The position numbers and the translations under genes are program-made. The notes under the pieces are model-generated. The model made no database searches, was not told the DNA's origin, and was given only the letters and a program-made list of their open reading frames with translations. From a virus, in IMG/VR virus record IMGVR_UViG_3300042465_003697, positions 1 to 37,677 of that record: 37,677 nt of DNA. One strand, written 5' to 3'. Shown here in pieces: positions 1 through 6,324 of the stretch. The stretch's first letter is position 1, and each line of letters opens with the position of its first letter.

Positions 1-113
1 ATCACGAGACAAATTGTCTGCCTCGATTGTTTGCTGAGACGCAATAACTCGTGATCGAGCGAGTGCTTTTCTCATGGGCTGGATGCTATTCATTTTCTTT
101 TGTGATCGTAATT
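1..113. repeat. Direct terminal repeat, left copy
   Basis: The first 113 bases are identical to the last 113 (37565-37677). This is either the overlap left when a circular map is written as a line or a genuine terminal redundancy. The repeat lies inside coding sequence: it contains the end of the RusA gene and the start of the HTH gene. A 9-bp inverted repeat, GATCACGAG / CTCGTGATC, frames its first 56 bases; the outermost G is base 37564 in the right-hand copy. Confidence 0.97.
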
Positions 114-457
114 TCGATGCGTGGATTTCTGCTGTCCTTTGCGAAGACCGGTCTTTCCGGCCACAGTGCTCTGTCGTTGACGATAATGCCGGCATCAGCA
201 ATCCCATCTTCAGCCGCTTTCAGCGATGCCATGAAATTTGATGGATCAGGGAATGCTTTTGTCTTGAAGAATGCTTTGGCGTTGAGCTTTGCTTTTTTCC
301 ATTTTGGTTGCTGTTCATTTCTGAGAGCACAGAGCGATGCCGCCCAGGCATGCATTCGATACTTTTTCACATGCTTCGCTTTCACAGCCCAGTGGCACCG
401 AGCGTTTGGCGATAGCATGCGCGGAGGCAGGTCGAGCACTATTGTTATTTGTTCCAT
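86..457 (-). CDS. rusA: RusA-family Holliday junction resolvase
   Basis: The 123-residue product has the RusA layout and usual length. An N-terminal strand leads to the PNARCHW motif (residues 18-24). A catalytic block follows: DPSNF (71-75), SLKAAEDGI (78-86) and NDRALW (94-99). The likely metal or catalytic residues are D71, K80, D84 and D95; the usual DxDN reads DPSN here. RusA enzymes cut Holliday junctions symmetrically, in phages to resolve recombining or branched replicating DNA before packaging. It fits beside RecT, the RecB-like nuclease and SSB. The start overlaps the end of the upstream zinc-ribbon gene, with AGGG about 8 nt upstream. The stop (86-88) lies in the terminal repeat and overlaps the next gene across the join. 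Confidence 0.9.
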   Translation of the reverse strand: MEQITIVLDLPPRMLSPNARCHWAVKAKHVKKYRMHAWAASLCALRNEQQPKWKKAKLNAKAFFKTKAFPDPSNFMASLKAAEDGIADAGIIVNDRALWPERPVFAKDSRNPRIEITITKENE

Positions 458-726
458 CTGCGTTCCCTTTCTGCGTCGTATGCCTGATCTGACTCGTGAT
501 CACATTTATCACAGTCTCCCCATTCGTTACCATGCTTGCAGCAATCTAACGTGTAATGCTCAGGCTCGTATTGCTCAAATATGGATTCGGGATATTGATC
601 GAAATCAGGGTCAATAGTTTTCCCACATAGAGTGCAAACGCAGGATCCATCTTCCATCACGTCCATCATCTCATCGCAGCACTCTGGTGCTTCAGGGTAG
701 TCAGGTGGATCGTCTCGGTGGGTCAT
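445..726 (-). CDS. Small zinc-ribbon protein, unknown function
   Basis: The product has 93 residues and is acidic, with two cysteine clusters. The first is a CC pair followed 12 residues later by CVCTLCGK, which looks like a zinc ribbon. The second is CCKHGNEWGDCDKC. Such small phage proteins usually bind zinc and sometimes contact DNA or a protein partner; no specific role can be read here. Its start overlaps the stop of the RecB-like nuclease gene as ATGA, with GGAGGG 6 nt upstream, and its end overlaps the RusA start by 13 nt. Translation is therefore probably coupled along the recombination cluster. Confidence 0.75.
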   Translation of the reverse strand: MTHRDDPPDYPEAPECCDEMMDVMEDGSCVCTLCGKTIDPDFDQYPESIFEQYEPEHYTLDCCKHGNEWGDCDKCDHESDQAYDAERERRWNK

Positions 727-1901
727 GATGCGCCCTCCAGTGCGATGCCTTTGACGATCTCCATGCTTCCTTTGCTCGTTTCTGTAGCATCGTGCAAGAC
801 CTCATCGACCAGGTTGTCGAGTGCCTTGCCTTTTGCGCCAGTTCCTTGTTTGATCAAAGTCTTCACGCTTCCGATTGGGATGGAGCATTCCGCCGCAAAT
901 GCATCACCGGTGACGCCATGCGCCGATAGACGATTGAAGACGGTAGTGACATCTGACACGCTGCGACGACCTTTCTTTTCGCGCAGAGAGTAACCATCGA
1001 TCTCGCCGGCTGCGATGCGCTTGCGAAGCTCAAGATCATGAGCGACAAGAAACCACTCCATGAACTTTCGACCATGCTCGTATGTGCGGACAAGCATTTC
1101 ATTGGACATGGAGGTGTGGTCGCCCATGCGGGCAAAGATTTGTGCTTTGACCTGCTCATCCGTGCCAGAGATTGTGTCAGGGTTGATCACGTCTGTAACC
1201 GTTAAAGCAGCGGACTGAAACGCAGTGCAACTCATCTTCGCCTTGCACCACTTGCAGTGATCGCCGGCGACAGCGTCTGCGGATGTCGATGTCTCCGCTT
1301 TGCTCAGTGTGCTGATCATCGTGTTCTGTGCCAGCATCAATGCCTCAGTGTCGTAATGCGCCACCGTTGGTTTACCGGCCCAAGGCTGGATAATTGCAAC
1401 TGCTGCTGTCTCAATCGCCCGATACATGGACACGAGTGCTGCCAGTGCCATGAGTTGGTGATTATCGACCGCATCAGCAGTGGTGCCGCGACCGGTTTTG
1501 TAGTCGAGGATCAGAGCAAATGTGCCATCAATGATGATCACATCTGCCTGACCGGTGAAGCGTAGAGCAATGCGAGCACCGTCTTTGACGACGACCACCT
1601 TGCCAAACTGTGTCAGACCGAGACGCACTTCTTTCAGCGTCAACACCTCTGGGTTGCTGATATATTGAGCAATCAAGTCATCTGCTTGGGCTTTGCACAT
1701 GTCATGCGTCTGCTCTTCATCCGCTGACAGAGTGCTCATTTCAGCCTCGCCGGCAAGCACCGCATGGATGCGTGTTCCCGACGCTGCCGCTGCGCTTTCC
1801 GTGTCCTCCATGCCGAGGGACATTTGGTGCGATGGAGGACACTCCACAAGCCTTTCAAATGCGCTTGCTGATGGTAAACCGTGTCTTGGGTCTGTGTTCA
1901 T
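723..1901 (-). CDS. RecB/Cas4-like PD-(D/E)XK nuclease (DUF2800-like) with Fe-S cysteines
   Basis: The 392-residue protein begins like the DUF2800 phage family (RHGLPSASAFERLVECPPS). Nuclease signatures visible are E91 (KEVRL), GQAD with D120, and DYKTG with D133 and K135, the E-D-DxK core of PD-(D/E)XK enzymes. C21 near the N-terminus and C216-x2-C219-x5-C225 match the one-plus-three cysteine arrangement that holds a 4Fe-4S cluster in AddB and Cas4; this comparison is mine. Beside a RecT-like annealing protein, the likely job is a 5'-3' exonuclease giving single strands for annealing, as lambda Exo does for Beta. The start is supported by AAGGAG 8 nt upstream. The following gene overlaps by 4 nt. 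Confidence 0.82.
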   Translation of the reverse strand: MNTDPRHGLPSASAFERLVECPPSHQMSLGMEDTESAAAASGTRIHAVLAGEAEMSTLSADEEQTHDMCKAQADDLIAQYISNPEVLTLKEVRLGLTQFGKVVVVKDGARIALRFTGQADVIIIDGTFALILDYKTGRGTTADAVDNHQLMALAALVSMYRAIETAAVAIIQPWAGKPTVAHYDTEALMLAQNTMISTLSKAETSTSADAVAGDHCKWCKAKMSCTAFQSAALTVTDVINPDTISGTDEQVKAQIFARMGDHTSMSNEMLVRTYEHGRKFMEWFLVAHDLELRKRIAAGEIDGYSLREKKGRRSVSDVTTVFNRLSAHGVTGDAFAAECSIPIGSVKTLIKQGTGAKGKALDNLVDEVLHDATETSKGSMEIVKGIALEGAS

Positions 1902-2155
1902 TTGGATTCTCCTTTCGCTTTGGCGATTGCTGCGCGTGCAGCTTTGACAATGAGATGTTTGTCTGAATATCCGCTGTCCTGCATGGAGGTGACGGTTTGC
2001 TCCAAAGCCTCCAGCAACTCAGGAGCGGCTAATGATTGGCGCTCAATCCTTTTGCAAAGTTGAACCCATAAATAGGGCGCGTTTTCCTCTTCAAGCACTC
2101 CATCGCGATCAAATATTTTGTTGAGCAGTGCTAGCGTTTGCGGTGTGTCGCTCAT
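1898..2155 (-). CDS. Small hypothetical protein between RecT and the nuclease
   Basis: The 85-residue product starts MSDTPQTLALLNKIFDRDG and is mostly helical and charged, ending AKAKGESK. I do not recognise a family. The start is chosen because AGGAGG lies 8 nt upstream and the ATG follows the RecT stop by one base; a longer reading upstream would lie inside recT. The stop overlaps the nuclease start by 4 nt. Its position between annealing protein and exonuclease suggests an accessory of the recombination module, but that is inference from context only. Confidence 0.75.
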   Translation of the reverse strand: MSDTPQTLALLNKIFDRDGVLEEENAPYLWVQLCKRIERQSLAAPELLEALEQTVTSMQDSGYSDKHLIVKAARAAIAKAKGESK

Positions 2156-2156
2156 A

Positions 2157-3092
2157 TTATTTGCCTCCTTTCTTCGCGAGTTCAGCGAGTTGGATGAAAT
2201 TGTCGTCGAGGAATTTGAGCAACTCGGATCCTGCCTCATTGATCGGGTAGTAATTCTCGCCGCCTTCGCCGTTTGCCTGCAAAGTCTCCAGCATAGTCGA
2301 CCAATGGATGCCGGCGGCATCGAGACGATCAATGATGCGATCGGTCAATGACTTAACCGGTTGCGCCTTGCTTTCCTCTTCAGCCTCCAGCTTCGCGATC
2401 TCAGCCTTGTAGACCGGCACCTCTGGAATGTCCTTTGGTTCCTCCACCTTTTTTGGTTTCTCGATAAACAGTTTGCCGGCCTTTGCTGCGACCGGTGTCA
2501 CATCGCGCACAGCAGCATCTTGCGCTTCCTCTGCGGTAAGCATTCCCAGAGTGATGTCAGGAGCGTATAGACGGGCAAAGAATGCCGCTGCACGGTAGCG
2601 CAGCATGAGTTCAGGCATCGTGAGCCATTTGCTGCCTGATTTAGTGCTCCAGCCTTCAGACTTTGCCATAGCCAGTGTGATCTTTGGCCCATCAAGCACA
2701 GTGCCGTCATCTTTCGACTTTGCCCATGCAATGCAAGAGCGGTCACCGGTGCCTTCGGTGCCATCCATGCGGAATTGAAGAGGCTCAAATCGACCGCTGG
2801 AATTGACCATTGCGATCAGGAATGTGGCTCGAAAGCTGGGGCGACCGTGGATGATATCCACGTTCTGCAAGACCATGAACGGGTCTGCTCCGAGACGCTT
2901 TGCGATGCCGATGCCGATGGCGCAGTTGGCAATGTTGCCCTGAAATTCCTTTGGGACAAGCGAGCTGGATGCGAACATCTTGGCCTGACGTTGCAGCATG
3001 TCGAATGCTGCTGACTCCCGCTGAATTTGAACGTCTGTGATTTCTGTGGTGGTGATTTGTGTGCTCATTGTCGTTGTGTTTCGTTGGTTCAT
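2157..3092 (-). CDS. recT: RecT-like single-strand annealing protein
   Basis: The protein has 311 residues, close to the usual RecT length. The core (about 30-190) carries the family pattern: hydrophobic helices, an MVNSSGRFEPLQF segment, and MLRYRAAAFFARLYAPD followed by the LGMLTAEEAQD signature common in phage RecT proteins. The C-terminal third is acidic and probably flexible. RecT proteins coat ssDNA and anneal complementary strands. The neighbouring RecB/Cas4-like nuclease, RusA and SSB make a complete recombination set. Its ATG overlaps the previous stop as ATGA; AGGG sits only 2-3 nt from the ATG, so coupling to the upstream gene probably matters. An internal ATG at residue 9 has no SD. 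Confidence 0.87.
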   Translation of the reverse strand: MNQRNTTTMSTQITTTEITDVQIQRESAAFDMLQRQAKMFASSSLVPKEFQGNIANCAIGIGIAKRLGADPFMVLQNVDIIHGRPSFRATFLIAMVNSSGRFEPLQFRMDGTEGTGDRSCIAWAKSKDDGTVLDGPKITLAMAKSEGWSTKSGSKWLTMPELMLRYRAAAFFARLYAPDITLGMLTAEEAQDAAVRDVTPVAAKAGKLFIEKPKKVEEPKDIPEVPVYKAEIAKLEAEEESKAQPVKSLTDRIIDRLDAAGIHWSTMLETLQANGEGGENYYPINEAGSELLKFLDDNFIQLAELAKKGGK

Positions 3093-3433
3093 TTCCCTGC
3101 CTTGATGTCTGCACTATTTTGCGCGGACGTTGTTCTGCGTTCAGCGGTTTCGCTGATGTAGATTTGCTCTGCCTGCTCTTCGCAAGCGTTCCATGTTGCC
3201 TGAGAAACAATCTCACTGATGTCAGTGCCGCCGGCATAGATGCCAACAATATTGCCTTCCTTGTGCTCAAAGAACACGCCTGGAACTCCGACCATTTCGG
3301 TCAGTTCGCTACCATATCGGATATCAGGTGTGCTGCTGCAAATGTCTGTCAGTTCCAGCAGACTGGCAATTGCCTTGGTGATCAGAGACAATTGCTCTGG
3401 GATAGTGCTGATGTTGGTTCCGTTAATTTTCAT
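3089..3433 (-). CDS. Hypothetical early protein
   Basis: The 114-residue product is MKINGTNISTIPEQLSLITKAI-like, with a central hydrophobic strand-rich part (VPGVFFEHKEGNIVGIYAGG) and a polar tail. No known family recognised. The leader reads AATTCAACACATATACAAC directly before ATG, A/C-rich and without an SD. The stop overlaps the recT start as ATGA, so it probably helps set the translation level of RecT. Confidence 0.72.
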   Translation of the reverse strand: MKINGTNISTIPEQLSLITKAIASLLELTDICSSTPDIRYGSELTEMVGVPGVFFEHKEGNIVGIYAGGTDISEIVSQATWNACEEQAEQIYISETAERRTTSAQNSADIKAGK

Positions 3434-3450
3434 GTTGTATATGTGTTGAA

Positions 3451-3621
3451 TTATTCTGCGTGAAACTTTTTATCTTGGCAATCATTCCAGCCCTTGTTGT
3501 AGCTGTTGCGGCGGATGTGCCTAATCAACCGCTCATCAAGACGACTTTGCCTCCAGATAAAGACTGTAAATAACATTGTTGCGGCTAATGAACCGCATAG
3601 GAATGGGAGTAGAGTTGTCAT
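3451..3621 (-). CDS. Small single-pass membrane protein, 56 residues
   Basis: A short reading frame runs from ATG at 3619-3621 to TAA at 3451-3453. The product has a hydrophobic N-terminus (LLPFLCGSLAATMLFTVFIW, residues 4-23) followed by a basic cytoplasmic-type tail (RQSRLDERLIRHIRRNS). This is the pattern of a small N-out/C-in membrane protein. It would be the first gene of the early block. There is no SD; the leader is a tandem of ACAAC units. Function unknown. Early small membrane proteins in phages often block superinfection or alter the host envelope, but nothing in the sequence shows that here. Confidence 0.6.
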   Translation of the reverse strand: MTTLLPFLCGSLAATMLFTVFIWRQSRLDERLIRHIRRNSYNKGWNDCQDKKFHAE

Positions 3622-3642
3622 TGTTGTGTTGTGTTGTGTTTC
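3622..3642 (-). repeat. Tandem ACAAC leader repeat
   Basis: On the minus strand four ACAAC-type units run straight into the ATG of the 56-residue membrane protein. The leader has no SD and should be unstructured. A/C-rich leaders recur before other genes in the genome. Confidence 0.6.
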
Positions 3643-3653
3643 CTAACAACGCA

Positions 3654-3714
3654 ATCAAAGCACAGACATCCCACACCCGTCAACGAATTTGTTTTATTTT
3701 GTCAAAAAAGTCAA
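3654..3714 (-). promoter_or_regulatory. Candidate early promoter region
   Basis: The gap between the last lysis-block gene and the first early gene carries TTGACT (3709-3714), TTGACA (3700-3705) and TTGACG (3678-3683) on the minus strand. The last pairs with TTTGAT (3654-3659) at 18-bp spacing, 5/6 and 4/6 matches to sigma-70 boxes. The gap is AT-rich and sits where early transcription should begin. No copy of the TTCTCA-N4-TGAGAA operator is here. The exact start is unproven. Confidence 0.35.
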
Positions 3715-3715
3715 A

Positions 3716-3922
3716 CTACCCGTGCCGGCGCACCCATTTTGCGAGTGTCTCAGACAGGCTGGAGGAGTCTCCATCGTTCAGGACGCAGGCGCATTTCTCG
3801 TGTTCACAACATACCCACGTCACGCCAGGCTCGTGATGCACCTGCAATGTTGCGACCTTCCGCTTTTTGCATTTAGCGGTGCTGCAAAAGTGTGCGGCGA
3901 TGCGCTCCCATTCTGAGGTCAT
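3716..3922 (-). CDS. Small cysteine-rich protein, last gene of the lysis block
   Basis: The 68-residue product begins MTSEWERIAAHFC. Cysteines lie in a CSTAKC pair and a CCEHEKCAC cluster, suggesting bound zinc; a strand-like segment VATLQVHHEPGVTWVCC joins them. The start was placed at 3922 because the endolysin stop ends at 3924 and the ATG follows by one base; a longer frame would run into the endolysin gene. Family unknown. It ends the late transcript before the presumed early promoter. Confidence 0.6.
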   Translation of the reverse strand: MTSEWERIAAHFCSTAKCKKRKVATLQVHHEPGVTWVCCEHEKCACVLNDGDSSSLSETLAKWVRRHG

Positions 3923-3923
3923 G

Positions 3924-4547
3924 TCAGAACACGTCCTGATTCGATGCCTTACGCGCACGCATCTCAGCGAGCATGACACTTTCCTTCATGCCATTAGCCC
4001 ATGCTGGACGAAGCTGGAAGTGTGGCTGATCTTGGATTGACGACCAGTCGCCACCCCATTCAAAGCCGAGTGATTTGCCGAGTTGACCAACGATCTTATA
4101 GCTGGGCGATTCGTCGATGTACTTGCTGCCATCAGCCGAGAACACACCGACATCAAATGCCACACCGAAATTGTGGTTAGAGTAGCCTCCGCGAGCATTG
4201 GTGACGATCTTGCCAGATGACGTTCGGCCTTGAGCATAGAGCGCATTCTGCTCGTCGTATGTTCGCAGTCCGCTGATGATCTTGATTTTGATGCCTCCCA
4301 ATGCTGCGCGTTGGACAAGCTGACGAGCCTTATCGCGGAGCCGTGCGTGCAGTGTCGAGATCACGCGTTCGCTGCGCTCGTCAACTGTCTCACCGGTAAA
4401 ACTAATCGCCGGCACAGGGTCTGGCTTTGGTTGCTCCTTTGGCGGCAGTTGCTTATCCAATGCTGCAAGCGTGAGGTTGCCTGGGTTGCCGTCAGCAAAC
4501 ACGCCGAGACGAGTCTGCACAAGTTTCGTGAAGTCAGTTGTGTTCAT
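3924..4547 (-). CDS. Endolysin: M15-type peptidase with N-terminal binding domain
   Basis: The protein has 207 residues. Residues 1-35 resemble the end of a peptidoglycan-binding helical repeat (VQTRLGVFADGNPGNLTLAAL). Residues 60-185 are an M15 peptidase: SGLRTYDEQNALYAQGR leads to SNHNFGVAFD (123-132, the SxHxxGxAxD zinc motif with H125 and D132), then QPHFQ with H176 as third zinc ligand. Phage enzymes of this family cleave the L-Ala-D-Glu link of the peptidoglycan stem peptide. There is no signal peptide, so a holin should be needed for release. Its ATG overlaps the stop of a 29-residue membrane peptide as ATGA, and it lies just downstream of the holin candidate. Confidence 0.9.
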   Translation of the reverse strand: MNTTDFTKLVQTRLGVFADGNPGNLTLAALDKQLPPKEQPKPDPVPAISFTGETVDERSERVISTLHARLRDKARQLVQRAALGGIKIKIISGLRTYDEQNALYAQGRTSSGKIVTNARGGYSNHNFGVAFDVGVFSADGSKYIDESPSYKIVGQLGKSLGFEWGGDWSSIQDQPHFQLRPAWANGMKESVMLAEMRARKASNQDVF

Positions 4548-4633
4548 AGTTTATACATTGCCATCATCGTGAAGATGGTCAGAGAGATAATCGCGATGAT
4601 GATGCCGGCAGCATCTGCCAGAGTCGTGATCAT
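4544..4633 (-). CDS. 29-residue membrane peptide coupled to endolysin
   Basis: A 29-codon frame fills the gap between the holin candidate and the endolysin. It starts MITTLADAAGIIIAIISLT and ends FTMMAMYKL; residues 9-27 form one hydrophobic helix. The start lies 6 nt after the upstream stop, and the stop overlaps the endolysin ATG as ATGA. The exact fit between two lysis genes supports it as a real gene. It could be a holin partner, an antiholin, a small spanin part or chiefly a translational coupler. No SD is seen. Confidence 0.6.
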   Translation of the reverse strand: MITTLADAAGIIIAIISLTIFTMMAMYKL

Positions 4634-4639
4634 GCGTTG

Positions 4640-4855
4640 TTAGCCGTGATAGCTATTGTTGATCACACCATCATCAGCCAGATCAGCGATGCGGTTGGTC
4701 GTGTCTTTGATCAGCGATGCGCCGGCAAATGCGATTGCGGCATAGCCAGCATATTGAGCGGGCAGCATTGCGACGATTGGTAGGGATGCAACGCCAGTGC
4801 CGATTGATGCGGCTTTGGTGATGAGGGATAGCCAGAGGAGGAGTTTCTTTTTCAT
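4640..4855 (-). CDS. Holin candidate, two-helix membrane protein
   Basis: The 71-residue product has a positive N-terminus (MKKK), hydrophobic segments at about 5-32 and 33-50 separated by a Pro-containing turn (MLPAQYAGY), and a polar C-terminus. This size and topology fit a class II-like holin, the protein that opens the inner membrane so the endolysin can reach the wall. The call rests on topology and on its position two genes before the endolysin, not on a family match. The leader CAACAAACCCACTGACTA has no SD. Confidence 0.6.
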   Translation of the reverse strand: MKKKLLLWLSLITKAASIGTGVASLPIVAMLPAQYAGYAAIAFAGASLIKDTTNRIADLADDGVINNSYHG

Positions 4856-4858
4856 TAG

Positions 4859-5170
4859 TCAGTGGGTTTGTTGTTCGGGGTTAGGGTCAGTGCAGGGCGG
4901 AATGGATGCAGTTTGCAGTGTGCTGGCAGGAGGTGGGGTCTTGCTGATATTCATGTGTCCCTTGATGCGGGAAACATCAATTGCCGTGGACTGTGCTTGA
5001 GTTTTGATTTCGACCAAACTTGCAGCAGTTTCGGTAACCCGCCACTCCAATCTTGCGCCCCAAAGAACGCCACCACTTGCTGCAATCATAATCGACAAGG
5101 CGATCTTCCAGAGTTTTTCAACTCTTCCAAGCAGGATGTTACAGTGCTCAAGAACTTCAATCGGGTTCAT
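4859..5170 (-). CDS. Lysis-block membrane protein (spanin-like or second holin)
   Basis: The 103-residue protein has a short N-terminus, one transmembrane helix at about 22-41 (WKIALSIMIAASGGVLWGA), a helical stretch at 44-72 (RVTETAASLVEIKTQAQSTA) and a Pro/Ser/Thr-rich tail. This is the layout of an inner-membrane spanin (short inside end, helix, coiled periplasmic part). No partner outer-membrane lipoprotein was found near it, so the spanin reading is uncertain; an accessory holin is possible. It ends 4 nt before the holin candidate. Confidence 0.5.
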   Translation of the reverse strand: MNPIEVLEHCNILLGRVEKLWKIALSIMIAASGGVLWGARLEWRVTETAASLVEIKTQAQSTAIDVSRIKGHMNISKTPPPASTLQTASIPPCTDPNPEQQTH

Positions 5171-5173
5171 TTT

Positions 5174-5656
5174 TTATGCTAGGTCGAGAGTTTTTGATGC
5201 ATCGAAAATCTGATCAATTTCGTCTGTGGTTTTTCCAACAGCAGATCCGATTGCGGCAACGTAGCTATTGTCTCGTCTAACAGTCATTGATGTTGTCCAC
5301 CAGATTTGAGCTTTGAGCCTTTCTGTAGCATCAGGTATGCCGTTGATCGCAGCGACAACAGACTGATAGAGTCCAGCGTCGATCAATGCCAAACGCAGTG
5401 AGCGCATAGAGACTGCAACAGGCAATGAAACTGGCTCAGGCTTTGGTGCAATCGTCCAGCTGTTCGTCACGGTTTGCGTGGTAGTGTTGACTGTCTGTGC
5501 AGGGACAAGAACCTCTGTTGCTTCGTCGAAGACTGGTTTGGCGGTATTGACTACCTGCATGATGAGGTATTCAGGTGACAGTCCAACTACATCCTCGTCA
5601 TCGGCGCGGGGATAGGGTTGCAGTCGTTCGGTGAGTGTGTTGTAGAGAAGTCTCAT
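5174..5656 (-). CDS. Tail-fibre-associated protein with helical C-terminal domain
   Basis: The product has 160 residues. The N-terminal half (YPRADDEDVVGLSPEYLIMQV to SWTIAPKPEPV) resembles the short proteins that follow tail fibre genes and act in fibre assembly or attachment. The C-terminal half (SMRSLRLALIDAGLYQSVVAAI to IDQIFDASKTL) is the helical segment frequently found at the end of such proteins. The start overlaps the stop of the LamG protein as TAATG, tying it to the host-recognition cassette. No enzymatic motif is seen. Confidence 0.5.
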   Translation of the reverse strand: MRLLYNTLTERLQPYPRADDEDVVGLSPEYLIMQVVNTAKPVFDEATEVLVPAQTVNTTTQTVTNSWTIAPKPEPVSLPVAVSMRSLRLALIDAGLYQSVVAAINGIPDATERLKAQIWWTTSMTVRRDNSYVAAIGSAVGKTTDEIDQIFDASKTLDLA

Positions 5657-6324
5657 TATGAATTAGGGAATGCCTCAGTTGGTGCAGTGAAATCAGCAGT
5701 GTATCGAGCAACTCCTTTGGTTACTCGGATATCGTCAATCTTGCTGGTTAGATAAGCCGATCCGATGTTGTCATATCCGATCTTCCATGTTGTCGTGCAT
5801 GTGAAGCTGGTGCTCGATGTCAGCGTTGATCCGCTCTGCACACCGTCCACAAAACACTTCATTGATGTTCCGCTGCGACTGATTGCGATGTGATGCCATG
5901 CATCGTTCGTGATGGTGCCAAACGTGGTCAATCCACCCACTGTGCTATACCAGACAAGCGTATTTGAGTAATGGTAAAGACCGTAGGTGCCGCTGCCAAA
6001 GATGGTCTTGTAACTACCACTTGCAGTCGTGAGATACACCCATGCTTCCAGGGTGAAGTCGCCTGCAAACTCAAAGTCTGCGCTGCTAGGCGTGTCGATA
6101 TAGTCGCCAGTGCCATCAAGCAACAAAGCCGCGCTGCCATACTTGGGCGAAGTGGTGGTCAACTGAGCGTTGCCGTAAAAGGTCATCGCTCGCGCTGATG
6201 CGCTAGAATCTGTGGCACTCGTTGCTCCATTGCTGCCATCGAGGTGCAACAGCAATTTGACGCTGCTGAAATACGGATCAGTATTTCCAGCAACTGCAAA
6301 AAGATATGGATTCACCAAGTTCAT
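5656..6324 (-). CDS. LamG-domain tail protein, probable receptor binding
   Basis: The 222-residue protein is almost entirely a concanavalin A-like/LamG jelly-roll (Laminin_G_3 type). The signature runs VKLLLHLDGSNG, GSAALLLDGTGDYI, FTLEAWVYL, WHHIAISRSG, KCFVDGVQSG, IDDIRVTKGVARYT. In phage tails such domains bind glycans on the host surface. It follows the fibre gene with an ATGA overlap and precedes the fibre-associated protein. The cassette lacks the GCCGGC words common elsewhere, which suggests it was exchanged between phages. Confidence 0.82.
   Translation of the reverse strand: MNLVNPYLFAVAGNTDPYFSSVKLLLHLDGSNGATSATDSSASARAMTFYGNAQLTTTSPKYGSAALLLDGTGDYIDTPSSADFEFAGDFTLEAWVYLTTASGSYKTIFGSGTYGLYHYSNTLVWYSTVGGLTTFGTITNDAWHHIAISRSGTSMKCFVDGVQSGSTLTSSTSFTCTTTWKIGYDNIGSAYLTSKIDDIRVTKGVARYTADFTAPTEAFPNS

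Noticed and set aside
51-617. Plus-strand 188-codon frame over RusA and the zinc-ribbon gene
   Set aside because: Antisense of two supported minus-strand genes; composition typical of shadow frames.
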